A stretch of DNA of 5,815 nucleotides from Deltaproteobacteria bacterium. Its GTDB lineage: Bacteria > Desulfobacterota > Desulfobacteria > Desulfobacterales > C00003060. Location: NCBI GenBank assembly GCA_019309245.1, contig JAFDGP010000171.1:1-5815 (forward strand). The letters are read 5' to 3'. Below are positions 1-5,682 of this stretch, piece by piece. The position numbers were made by a program, and so were the translations under genes. The notes below the pieces were generated by a model. It was not told the origin of the DNA. It did not search any database and saw only the letters and a program-made list of their open reading frames with translations. Position 1 is the stretch's first letter. Each line of letters starts with the position of its first letter.

Positions 1-554
1 ATATCAGCAACAAGCCGTCGCACGAATTCCACATGTTCCACGTTTTTCTGAAGTAAAAAACGCATGTGCAGGCTGAACCCGATCCGGTTGGCATATTTCT
101 CAAAAAAAAGGACCCTGTGAGCGTCTGATGCATCGCAGGGGTAGACTTCCAACACCCCGATCACATCGCCCACGGGCCTGAAAGGAAGCTGGGAAACCAA
201 CTGTTTTTTTCCCCGAATTGGTAAAATCAGGCTCTCGCCTGCGCAATACGGCCGTTGAGCCATGTCAACATCGCCCGGGCATTCCCATGTCAAGGCATGT
301 GATCCGTCTTCAGTGCTGGCCACAAGGCTCAGCCCGCCACGCCTGGGATCCACGACATAAAGCCGCGCTTCCAAACCGAAAAAGCTCTTCGGGATGCCCA
401 CTGAGACCTGATAGACATCCTGAATATCATCAAACTCCTGGGCCAGATCAAAATAGGTTTTCAAGGCATTGCTTTCCACGCGACTAAAGCCGTACGTGGT
501 GTAATCCGCCTTTTTCTTTTCCAGCCTCGTGAGGACCCGCTCTGAAACAGCCAT
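1..554 (-). CDS. N-terminal part of a GAF-domain signalling protein, probably a sensor histidine kinase (runs off left edge)
   Basis: Read on the minus strand from ATG at 554-552, the frame stays open for 184 full codons to the window edge, so only the N-terminus is present. An in-frame TGA lies two codons upstream of the ATG, which fixes this as the earliest possible start. The protein starts MAVSERVLTR and has no signal peptide or membrane segment in the visible part. Residues about 45-165 look like a GAF-type sensory domain: alternating strands such as LEARLYVVDP (61-70), GESLILPIRG (106-115) and DVIGVLEVYP (130-139), then a helix around FFEKYANRIGF. The helical tail QKNVEHVEFVRRLVAD (169-184) resembles the linker that, in Desulfobacterales sensor kinases as I recall them, leads directly into the phosphoacceptor histidine helix. 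That histidine and the ATPase domain lie outside the window, so kinase identity is inference. It is divergent from tkt. Ribosome binding is weak: GAAGGG sits only two bases from the ATG. Confidence 0.65.
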   Translation of the reverse strand, partial: MAVSERVLTRLEKKKADYTTYGFSRVESNALKTYFDLAQEFDDIQDVYQVSVGIPKSFFGLEARLYVVDPRRGGLSLVASTEDGSHALTWECPGDVDMAQRPYCAGESLILPIRGKKQLVSQLPFRPVGDVIGVLEVYPCDASDAHRVLFFEKYANRIGFSLHMRFLLQKNVEHVEFVRRLVAD

Positions 555-559
555 AACCC

Positions 560-589
560 TTCATAGTCTATCCGGTCAAGGGATGTCAA
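560..589 (-). promoter_or_regulatory. Candidate sigma70-type promoter for the GAF/kinase gene
   Basis: On the minus strand a perfect -35 hexamer TTGACA (589-584) is followed, after 18 bases, by TATGAA (565-560), which matches the -10 consensus at four of six positions. The predicted transcription start falls on or next to the A of the ATG at 554, which would give a leaderless or nearly leaderless message. This fits the poor spacing of the nearby GAAGGG. It is a motif match only; the -10 is weak. Confidence 0.3.
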
Positions 590-639
590 TTGTCCCGGTG
601 CCACCCGGATCCACCGGTTGCCTTCACGTTCCCCATTCC

Positions 640-835
640 GAGACCTTTGCAAAATTCGTTGCTCTCACTTACGGGGCAACATTTTGCGCGCTCGACCGCC
701 CGGCAGTCAGGTCGTTTTGCCGAAAGGCGATATGCCGATGAACTGGCACGGCCCGCCTCAGGCGGGCTCGGCCGGGATCATATCGCCTTGAGGAAAAACG
801 ACCTGACTGCCGGCAGGAGGTTGTGCAAAGCTCTC
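640..835. mobile_element. MITE-like palindromic element with terminal inverted repeats and 5-bp flanking direct repeat
   Basis: The left end GAGACCTTTGCAAAA (640-654) and the right end TTGTGCAAAGCTCTC (821-835) are inverted copies matching at 13 of 15 positions. Immediately outside both ends is the same pentamer ATTCC (635-639 and 836-840) in direct orientation, as expected of a target-site duplication; had it been part of the palindrome it would be inverted. The interior is a long imperfect palindrome centred on 759. The left arm is longer by about 40 bases, so the element is asymmetric. No transposase is encoded, and open frames across it have no recognisable product. The TTTGCA-containing ends recall those of IS5-type elements, but that is from memory and the 5-bp duplication is not the usual IS5 length. 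The alternative is a non-mobile intergenic palindromic repeat with chance flanking identity. Confidence 0.6.
701..812. repeat. Long interior inverted repeat (cruciform/hairpin core of the element)
   Basis: Three nested paired blocks are visible. The outer one is CGGCAGTCAGGTCGTTTT (701-718) against its perfect 18-base complement at 795-812. The middle one is AAGGCGATATG (724-734) against 779-789, 11 of 11. The core is GCCCGCC-TCA-GGCGGGC (751-767), a perfect 7-bp GC-rich hairpin with a three-base loop. Between middle and core the arms diverge by substitutions and a small length difference. Such a structure could extrude as a cruciform or fold when transcribed from either side. There is no T tract next to the core hairpin, so it is not a classical intrinsic terminator. 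Confidence 0.85.
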
Positions 836-948
836 ATTCCCACAGCTCCTTGGACTTCACATTATCCCAATTTCGTGTCCAAGAAAACTCTAGGACGGGG
901 GACGCCCACCAACAAAGCAGACCCGGTAAAATCGGCATCCCCGAAGGG

Positions 949-1031
949 CGAAAGCACGAAATAAAAGAGACTGAGGTTTTCATGTTTTGCGGCTTGACGC
1001 CTTGAGAACAGTACGTTCTTTCGTGCTTTCG
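949..1031. repeat. 13-bp perfect inverted repeat, TTTCGTGCTTTCG type
   Basis: CGAAAGCACGAAA (949-961) is the exact reverse complement of TTTCGTGCTTTCG (1019-1031). The arms are 57 bases apart. Each arm is itself built from two near-tandem TTTCGTG-like units: the right arm continues as TTTCGTGCTTTCGTG. The loop contains a second small inverted repeat AGAAC-N5-GTTCT (1005-1019), whose last base is shared with the right arm. It may be part of a dispersed intergenic repeat; no mobility signature is seen. Confidence 0.7.
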
Positions 1032-1098
1032 TGATAAATCTTTTTTGGTTCCGGCTCGTCCGGGTTATGAATTAAGACTTTTACTTGCAGAGTTTCTC

Positions 1099-1158
1099 AA
1101 AGGGATAAATGGCACAGCCCGGTAGCGTGCCGGTGAGCGCTTCCATTTTTTATCCTTT
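1099..1158 (+). other. Candidate structured stem-loop upstream of tkt
   Basis: AAAGGGATAAATGG (1099-1112) can pair with CCATTTTTTATCCTTT (1143-1158), with a single-G bulge on the left and a short T bulge on the right. Inside is a second stem GGCAC (1111-1115)/GTGCC (1127-1131), partly competing with the outer one. The six-T run is inside the stem, not after it, so this is not a terminator. It lies about 190 bases before the tkt start. It could be a 5' UTR element, a small-RNA remnant or chance. Confidence 0.3.
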
Positions 1159-1338
1159 ACAACAACGGACGGTTCCATTATTTCCCATTGGACAGTCGGT
1201 CACAAGCGCGTCGGATCCAGCTCCGCCGCAAGTCCCTTTTTCGTGAGACCATCCGCAAATCTTTGAGCCAAAAAATCCGAAACAGGGTCTCGAAAGATGC
1301 CCCCGTAGAGCGACGCATTTTTCAACAACCCGCCACCC

Positions 1339-1346
1339 AGGGAGGA
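1339..1346 (+). promoter_or_regulatory. Shine-Dalgarno of tkt (decides a GTG start)
   Basis: AGGGAGGA contains the full GGAGG core (1341-1345) with six bases to the GTG at 1352. This spacing is ideal and selects the GTG over the later in-frame ATG of the ML motif (codon 23), which would cut into the conserved N-terminal helix. Confidence 0.9.
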
Positions 1347-1351
1347 ACGCC

Positions 1352-3373
1352 GTGCAGCGCACAGAAGAGTTGAACATTGCAAGCCAAGAGGATCAGATCT
1401 GTATCAACACCATCCGTATGCTGGCCGTAGATGCCGTGGAAAAGGCCCGATCCGGTCACCCCGGAATGCCCATGGAAGCGGCCGATATCGGCTATGTGCT
1501 GTGGACCCGGTTTCTGAGGCATAATCCGGCCAACCCTGATTGGCCGAACCGGGACCGATTCGTCCTGTCTGCCGGCCATGGCTCCATGCTGCTCTACGCC
1601 CTGCTACATCTAACCGGATACGATGTCTCCCTGGAAGACATCCGGGCGTTTCGCCAGTGGCAAAGCAAGACCCCCGGCCACCCGGAATATGGACAGACCC
1701 CAGGTGTAGAGACCACCACCGGCCCGCTGGGCCAAGGATTTTCAAACGGGGTGGGCATGGCCATGGCCCAGGTGTATCTGGCGGATTATTTCAATCGCCC
1801 CGGGTTCGCCGTCGTGGACCATTATATTTATGCTATTGTCAGCGACGGCGACATGATGGAAGGCATCGCCTCGGAAGCGGCTTCTTTGGCGGGTCACCTC
1901 GGGCTCGGCCGTCTGATCTATGTTTATCTGGACAACCACATCACCATTGAGGGCGGTACAAACCTCACCTTCACCGAAGACGTGGGCAAACGTTTCAACG
2001 CCTACGGATGGCATGTGCAAAAAGTGGACGGTTACGACCTCCAACAGATCGCCACCGCCTTACAAGAGGCGAAAGACGCCACCGAACGTCCATCGCTTAT
2101 CATCGCCCGCACCCATATCGGTTATGGCAGCCCGAACAAACAAGACACGGCCTCGGCCCACGGGGAGCCCCTGGGCGAAGAGGAGGCAAAACAGGTTCGA
2201 AAACAGCTGGGTTGGCCTGAAGAGCCCTTTGTCGTCCCTGAAACCGCACGGTCATGCTTTCGGGCCGCCCTGGAAGAAGGGCGCCGGTGGGAGCAGGACT
2301 GGAACACCCTGTTTACCGAATATGCCCGACAGTATCCGGCTCTGGCCGAAGACTGGAAGGCCTTTCACACCGGCAAATGGCCGGAAGGCTGGCAGCAGGC
2401 CGTTCCCATGTTCAACCCTGATGATGGTCCGATTGCCACCAGGGCGGCCTCGGGAAAGGTCCTCGAGGCCGTGGCTCCAAAATTGCCGGCAGTGCTGGGG
2501 GGCTCCGCAGACCTGGCGCCTTCCACCAAGACCTTTATCAAGGAACTCGGCGTGCTCAAAAAAGACCGCTGCGGCCGGAATATCCACTTCGGCATCCGGG
2601 AACACGCCATGGGCGGCATCCTGAACGGCATGGCATTGAGCCGGGCCCTGGTGCCCTATGGGGCGACCTTTCTGGTTTTCTCAGACTACATGCGGCCTTC
2701 AATACGTCTGGCGGCGCTGATGAAGCTCCGTGTGATCTATGTCTTTACCCATGACTCCATCGCCGTCGGCGAGGACGGTCCCACACACCAGCCCATCGAA
2801 CACGTGGCCTCGCTTCGGGCCATTCCCAACCTGGTTGTGTTGCGCCCGGCCGATGCCAACGAGACCGCCCAGGCATGGAAGCTCGCCTTGACCCGCAAGC
2901 ACGGCCCCACGGCGCTGGTGCTGACCAGACAAAAACTGCCCGTCATCGACACCACCCGCTACGCCCCCGCGGAGGGGCTCCTCCGCGGGGCCTACGTACT
3001 GGCCGGCGGGGATCATCCCGCACCACAACTCCTTTTAATCGCAACCGGATCAGAGGTGCACCTGGCCCTGGGAGCCTACGAACACCTGACGCAGGAAGGG
3101 ATTGCCGCCAGGGTAGTCAGCATGCCGAGCTGGGAGGTCTTTGAGGCCCAGGATGACGCCTATCGCAACCAGGTCCTGCCTCCCGATCTGAAGGCACGGA
3201 TCGCCATCGAGGCAGGCGTGCCCATGGGCTGGGAGCGATACGTGGGACAAACCGGCCGGATCATCGCGATCGACCACTTCGGCGCCTCGGCTCCGGGGGG
3301 CGTCCTGACGAAAGCCTTTGGGTTTACGGTCGAGGCGGTCACCGCCGCCGCTAAACAAATCCTCGGCCGCTGA
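1352..3373 (+). CDS. tkt: Transketolase
   Basis: A cytosolic thiamine-diphosphate enzyme that moves two-carbon ketol units between sugar phosphates: xylulose-5-P with ribose-5-P, and xylulose-5-P with erythrose-4-P, in the non-oxidative pentose phosphate pathway or a Calvin-type cycle. The protein has 673 residues, close to the 663 of E. coli TktA, and all three domains are present. Visible residues: GHPGMP with His36, GHGSML with His76, PGHPE with His110, GPLGQG (124-129), the cofactor/Mg motif DG at 165-166 followed by Asn195, His270 in SAHGEPLG, Arg364, GGSADLAPS (383-391), catalytic Glu417 in GIREHAM, THDSI with His467, GEDGPTHQP with Asp475 and His479, and Arg526 in TRQKLP. The usual GDG reads SDG here (Ser164), a substitution I believe occurs in other bacterial transketolases. 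It is preceded by a long non-coding region and converges on birA. No other pentose-phosphate gene is adjacent. Confidence 0.97.
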   Translation: MQRTEELNIASQEDQICINTIRMLAVDAVEKARSGHPGMPMEAADIGYVLWTRFLRHNPANPDWPNRDRFVLSAGHGSMLLYALLHLTGYDVSLEDIRAFRQWQSKTPGHPEYGQTPGVETTTGPLGQGFSNGVGMAMAQVYLADYFNRPGFAVVDHYIYAIVSDGDMMEGIASEAASLAGHLGLGRLIYVYLDNHITIEGGTNLTFTEDVGKRFNAYGWHVQKVDGYDLQQIATALQEAKDATERPSLIIARTHIGYGSPNKQDTASAHGEPLGEEEAKQVRKQLGWPEEPFVVPETARSCFRAALEEGRRWEQDWNTLFTEYARQYPALAEDWKAFHTGKWPEGWQQAVPMFNPDDGPIATRAASGKVLEAVAPKLPAVLGGSADLAPSTKTFIKELGVLKKDRCGRNIHFGIREHAMGGILNGMALSRALVPYGATFLVFSDYMRPSIRLAALMKLRVIYVFTHDSIAVGEDGPTHQPIEHVASLRAIPNLVVLRPADANETAQAWKLALTRKHGPTALVLTRQKLPVIDTTRYAPAEGLLRGAYVLAGGDHPAPQLLLIATGSEVHLALGAYEHLTQEGIAARVVSMPSWEVFEAQDDAYRNQVLPPDLKARIAIEAGVPMGWERYVGQTGRIIAIDHFGASAPGGVLTKAFGFTVEAVTAAAKQILGR

Positions 3374-3424
3374 ACTTCACGGCGCTTTTCTCAACGCACG
3401 TCCGGCACTCGGGTCTTAGAGGGG
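3374..3424. other. Short spacer between convergent tkt and birA
   Basis: This 51-base spacer separates two stop codons facing each other. It holds only short, weak inverted repeats and no GC-rich stem followed by a T run on either strand. I therefore cannot place an intrinsic terminator for either gene, and transcription may end by Rho or overlap convergently. Confidence 0.5.
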
Positions 3425-4417
3425 TTATAGGTCTTCTGGTCGCAGCATCACCAGATCACCGCTGAGCACACGATGCACCCGACCGTAGCCGTCTGTAACC
3501 AAGAGCGTGCCGTCCCGATCAACATCCAGGACCCGGCCGATGATGACTCGCCCGACCAACACCACCCGAACCTGTTGCCCAATGACATCCGTCAGCTCTT
3601 TCCACCGGCTCAAAATGCCGTCAAAGCCGCCCGCAATAAATTGTTGATAGACCTTTTCAAACGCCTCCAGAAAGGCTCTGACCACCGCAACCCTCGAATA
3701 CCGTCGACCTGATTCAATAGACATCGAAGTCGCTCGGTCCCGTAGCTCTTCAGGGAACCGAGACTCCGGGGTATTGACGTTGACCCCCACGCCGATAACC
3801 ACATAATCGATCGTGTCCATTTCCGTGGCGATCTCGGTCAGAATGCCGCAAAGCTTTTTTCGCCTCACCAGGATATCGTTCGGCCATTTGATCCTGACAG
3901 GCAGGCCCGCAAGCCGCTCAAGCGCGTCCGCCGCCGCCACGGCGGTCATGAGTGTGATCCCGGCCGCCTCCGTAGCCGCGATGCATGGTCTCAGGATCAA
4001 GGAAAGATAGATACCGTCGCCTTCAGGGGAGAACCACTTCCTCGTGCGTCTGCCTCTTCCGAGCGTCTGGCGTTCCGCCACCACCAGCGTCCCCTCACAA
4101 GCCCCTTCAGAGGCCAGGGCTTTTGCCCGGAGGTTGGTAGAGTCGACCGCATCGAAATAATGGATCTGCTGCTTTCCGAATACCCTCGTATCAAGCCCTG
4201 CGACGATCTCCCGCGGCAGCAGGCGCTCTGTAGTGCCCCTGAAAAGGTATCCTTTCCTGGTCGAGGATGCGATGTCGTACCCCTGTTTACGCAGCCCCTT
4301 GACCTGCTTGCAGATGGCTGCGCGGCTGACCCCGAGATCCTTTGTCAGGGACTCGCCTGATATCCATCGCCCCGGATCTCCCCTGAGCAAAGCAATCAGT
4401 TTTTCCCGTGTGTCCAT
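3425..4417 (-). CDS. birA: Bifunctional biotin-[acetyl-CoA carboxylase] ligase / biotin operon repressor
   Basis: Activates biotin with ATP to biotinyl-5'-AMP and attaches it to the lysine of biotin carboxyl carrier domains; the holoprotein form can repress biotin genes. The 330-residue protein (E. coli BirA is 321) has all three parts. An N-terminal winged helix-turn-helix (about 1-60) includes SLTKDLGVSRAAICKQVKGL and the wing STRKGYLF. The catalytic core (about 75-270) has DSTN (92-95), the adenylate-binding loop GRGRRT (120-125, Thr where many have Gly), KWFSPEG (127-133), KWPND (177-181), Lys188 in KKLCGIL matching the essential lysine, and GVGVNVN (209-215). The C-terminal SH3-like domain (about 275-328) ends with SGDL (319-322). 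An upstream in-frame ATG at 4543 would add 42 unconserved residues; the ATG at 4417 has GGAG seven bases before it and starts exactly at the DNA-binding domain. The HTH implies a repressor role, but no biotin genes lie in the window. Confidence 0.95.
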   Translation of the reverse strand: MDTREKLIALLRGDPGRWISGESLTKDLGVSRAAICKQVKGLRKQGYDIASSTRKGYLFRGTTERLLPREIVAGLDTRVFGKQQIHYFDAVDSTNLRAKALASEGACEGTLVVAERQTLGRGRRTRKWFSPEGDGIYLSLILRPCIAATEAAGITLMTAVAAADALERLAGLPVRIKWPNDILVRRKKLCGILTEIATEMDTIDYVVIGVGVNVNTPESRFPEELRDRATSMSIESGRRYSRVAVVRAFLEAFEKVYQQFIAGGFDGILSRWKELTDVIGQQVRVVLVGRVIIGRVLDVDRDGTLLVTDGYGRVHRVLSGDLVMLRPEDL

Positions 4418-4424
4418 TTGACAG

Positions 4425-4428
4425 CTCC
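4425..4428 (-). promoter_or_regulatory. Shine-Dalgarno of birA (decides the start)
   Basis: On the minus strand GGAG (4428-4425) stands seven bases before the ATG at 4417. It supports the 330-residue product rather than the longer frame opening at 4543. Confidence 0.8.
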
Positions 4429-4582
4429 AGACTTTCCCGATGCTCGTTCGGGTTAGAAATCGACAAATAACACAAGTGCCGGCCATGATCAAAGCTCCCG
4501 TGGCCGGACAACCTACCAAAAAAGATCCTCTCCCCCTGGACACAGCCTTGGAGTCATGCTATACGAGACAGCGTTCATCCTG

Positions 4583-4654
4583 ACCGGTGTTTCCCGCCAG
4601 AAACCAGGGTTCAAAATTTTTGAATTTGCGTGCAGCCCACGCACCGGTCTTTCC
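4583..4654 (+). repeat. Spaced direct repeat ACCGGTNTTTCC upstream of the cyclase gene
   Basis: ACCGGTGTTTCC (4583-4594) recurs as ACCGGTCTTTCC (4643-4654), 11 of 12 identical, with starts exactly 60 bases apart. The 15-base palindrome lies between the copies. The arrangement, 36-107 bases before the start codon, could be a regulator binding pair, but two copies of a 12-mer can also arise by chance. Confidence 0.35.
4610..4624. promoter_or_regulatory. Perfect AT-rich palindrome, candidate operator
   Basis: TTCAAAA-T-TTTTGAA is a perfect 7-bp inverted repeat around one central base, 65 bases before the cyclase ATG. The GC-rich hairpin TGCGTG-N5-CACGCA follows three bases later (4627-4643). 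The size and symmetry suit a dimeric DNA-binding protein. No regulator is identified. Confidence 0.3.
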
Positions 4655-4678
4655 ATTTCCCTTGAGCAGGACTCAAAA

Positions 4679-4684
4679 AGGAGG
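4679..4684 (+). promoter_or_regulatory. Shine-Dalgarno of the REC-cyclase gene
   Basis: AGGAGG, a full anti-16S match, sits five bases before the ATG at 4690. It predicts efficient translation and confirms the start, which also begins precisely at the first strand of the receiver domain. Confidence 0.9.
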
Positions 4685-4689
4685 AAACC

Positions 4690-5682
4690 ATGATCGGATT
4701 GCTCTTTGTCGACGACGAAGAAGGGGTACGACGCTCTGTTGTGCGGGCACTCAAGAAGGAGCCCTATAGGATCCTTACGGCCCCCGACGGCAAGCAAGCC
4801 ATTGTCGCCGCAAAACGCCACCTGTCTCACATCGGGGTGGTGGTCTCAGACTACAAGATGCCCGGTCTTAACGGACTTGAAACACTTCGCATCATCGCCG
4901 CAATCAATCCGGAAATCACGCGCATCCTGCTCACCGGCTATGCCACCATGAACGCGGCCATCCGCGCCACAAACGAGGGTCTTGATGGCTTTCTGACCAA
5001 GCCGTTCGACAACATTGTTCTCAGAACACGAATTCGCGAGATTCTGATCAGAAAACGACTGAAACAGTTTATTCCGCCGCAGGTCTATGAGCAGATTCGA
5101 AACGATCCGGCGGTCATGATGCCGGCAAGAAAACGGGTCACGGTTTTGTTCTGCGACATCCGCGGGTTTACCGCCATGTCAAAAAGCACATCCCCGGAAA
5201 AAATCGCCGCCCTGCTCAATGAGGACTACTTTGCACCATTTGGGGAAATCGCCTACCGCCATAACGGCACCGTGGACAAGCACATGGGAGACTGCATCAT
5301 GATCGTCTACGGCGCCCCTGTGCCTCACGACAATGATCCGGAAAACGCCGTCCGCTCGGCGATCGAGATGCAGAAAACCGCCCGGGCCGCCAATGAAAAG
5401 CTCGCCGGAAGAAACGGGCTACGACTGCATATCGGGATCGGGATCTGCACCGGAGAGGTCGTGACCGGGGTATTCGGATCGCTGAGAAAACGTGAATTTA
5501 CAGCCCTGGGCATGCCGGTCAATATTGCCGCACGCTTGGAAAAGATAGCGGGGCCGGGAGAAATCCTGGTTAGCGAAAACACGTATCTGGAGGCCAGGGG
5601 CTTTCCAGCTGAAAGGCTGGTCCCGGACGTGCGGGTCAAGGGGATCAAGGGCCCTTTGCGAGTTTACCGGATCGCAACATGA
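4690..5682 (+). CDS. Response regulator with class III (predicted IIIb) adenylyl cyclase output
   Basis: A cytosolic two-domain protein of 330 residues, predicted to make cAMP from ATP under control of phosphorylation by a histidine kinase. The receiver domain (about 1-120) is complete: acidic pocket Asp8/Asp9, phosphoacceptor Asp54 in VVSDYKMPG, Thr82 in LLTGYA and Lys104 in FLTKPF. A short helical linker (LKQFIPPQVYEQI, 124-136) leads to the cyclase domain (about 147-325). This has metal-binding Asp156 in LFCDIRGFT and Asp201 in KHMGDCIMIVYGAP, adenine-specifying Lys197, Thr271 where the mammalian enzyme has its second purine-contacting Asp, Asn278 and transition-state Arg282 in LGMPVNIAARLE. 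Lys plus Thr is the class IIIb signature, as in cyanobacterial CyaC. Met275-Pro276 replaces the more common DT in the GDTVN motif. There is no membrane, GAF or HAMP segment, so the signal must arrive through the receiver. The partner kinase is unknown; the truncated kinase-like gene at the left edge is only a remote candidate. Guanylyl specificity is less likely. Confidence 0.93.
   Translation: MIGLLFVDDEEGVRRSVVRALKKEPYRILTAPDGKQAIVAAKRHLSHIGVVVSDYKMPGLNGLETLRIIAAINPEITRILLTGYATMNAAIRATNEGLDGFLTKPFDNIVLRTRIREILIRKRLKQFIPPQVYEQIRNDPAVMMPARKRVTVLFCDIRGFTAMSKSTSPEKIAALLNEDYFAPFGEIAYRHNGTVDKHMGDCIMIVYGAPVPHDNDPENAVRSAIEMQKTARAANEKLAGRNGLRLHIGIGICTGEVVTGVFGSLRKREFTALGMPVNIAARLEKIAGPGEILVSENTYLEARGFPAERLVPDVRVKGIKGPLRVYRIAT

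Larger units (their letters stand above)
841..1338. other. Gene-free stretch upstream of tkt
   Basis: No open frame here has both a credible ribosome binding site and a recognisable product. It contains a 7-bp inverted repeat CTTGGAC/GTCCAAG (849-855 and 877-883, loop 21), a 13-bp inverted repeat (949-1031) and a bulged stem-loop (1099-1158). On the minus strand, short open segments lie in one frame from 1382 down to about 838, broken by a TGA near 1199 and a TAA near 1066. Some of the translation (around 1320-1200) looks protein-like but I recognise no family. I see no convincing promoter for tkt, although it must lie here if tkt is monocistronic. Confidence 0.6.
4418..4689. other. Divergent intergenic region between birA and the REC-cyclase gene
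   Basis: This 272-base region must hold the promoters of both genes. Visible structure: CCCGA/TCGGG (4436-4440 and 4448-4452, loop 7) close to birA; CCGGCCA/TGGCCGG (4479-4485 and 4501-4507, loop 15); a 15-base palindrome (4610-4624); TGCGTG/CACGCA (4627-4632 and 4638-4643, loop 5); and a spaced direct repeat of ACCGGTNTTTCC. I could not find a convincing -35/-10 pair for either gene, nor a BirA operator of the TTGTAAACC type. Confidence 0.5.

Noticed and set aside
744..758. TGGCACG, a match to the -24 element of sigma54 promoters
   Set aside because: The GC required ten bases after the GG is absent (CT is found). The similar TGGCAC at 1110 also fails the spacing test.
751..767. GC-rich perfect hairpin as an intrinsic terminator
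   Set aside because: No T run follows on either strand, it lies inside the larger palindrome, and the genes on both sides point away from it.
590..964. 124-codon plus-strand open frame through the palindromic element
   Set aside because: It spans the inverted repeat, has no recognisable product and its start overlaps the upstream region of the minus-strand gene; it looks like a chance frame.
1005..1019. AGAAC-N5-GTTCT, resembling a Gram-positive type LexA (DinR) box
   Set aside because: The known box has GAAC and GTTC separated by four bases; here there are five, and the site is embedded in a larger inverted repeat away from any SOS-type gene.
1102..1156. tRNA-like pieces: GGGATAA/TTATCC ends and a D-arm-like AGCCCGGTAGC loop
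   Set aside because: The span is only 55 bases, too short for a tRNA, with no anticodon or T arm in place.
4418..4543. 42-residue N-terminal extension of BirA from the ATG at 4543
   Set aside because: The extension is outside the normal family length, and the ATG at 4417 has a proper ribosome binding site and begins at the winged helix.
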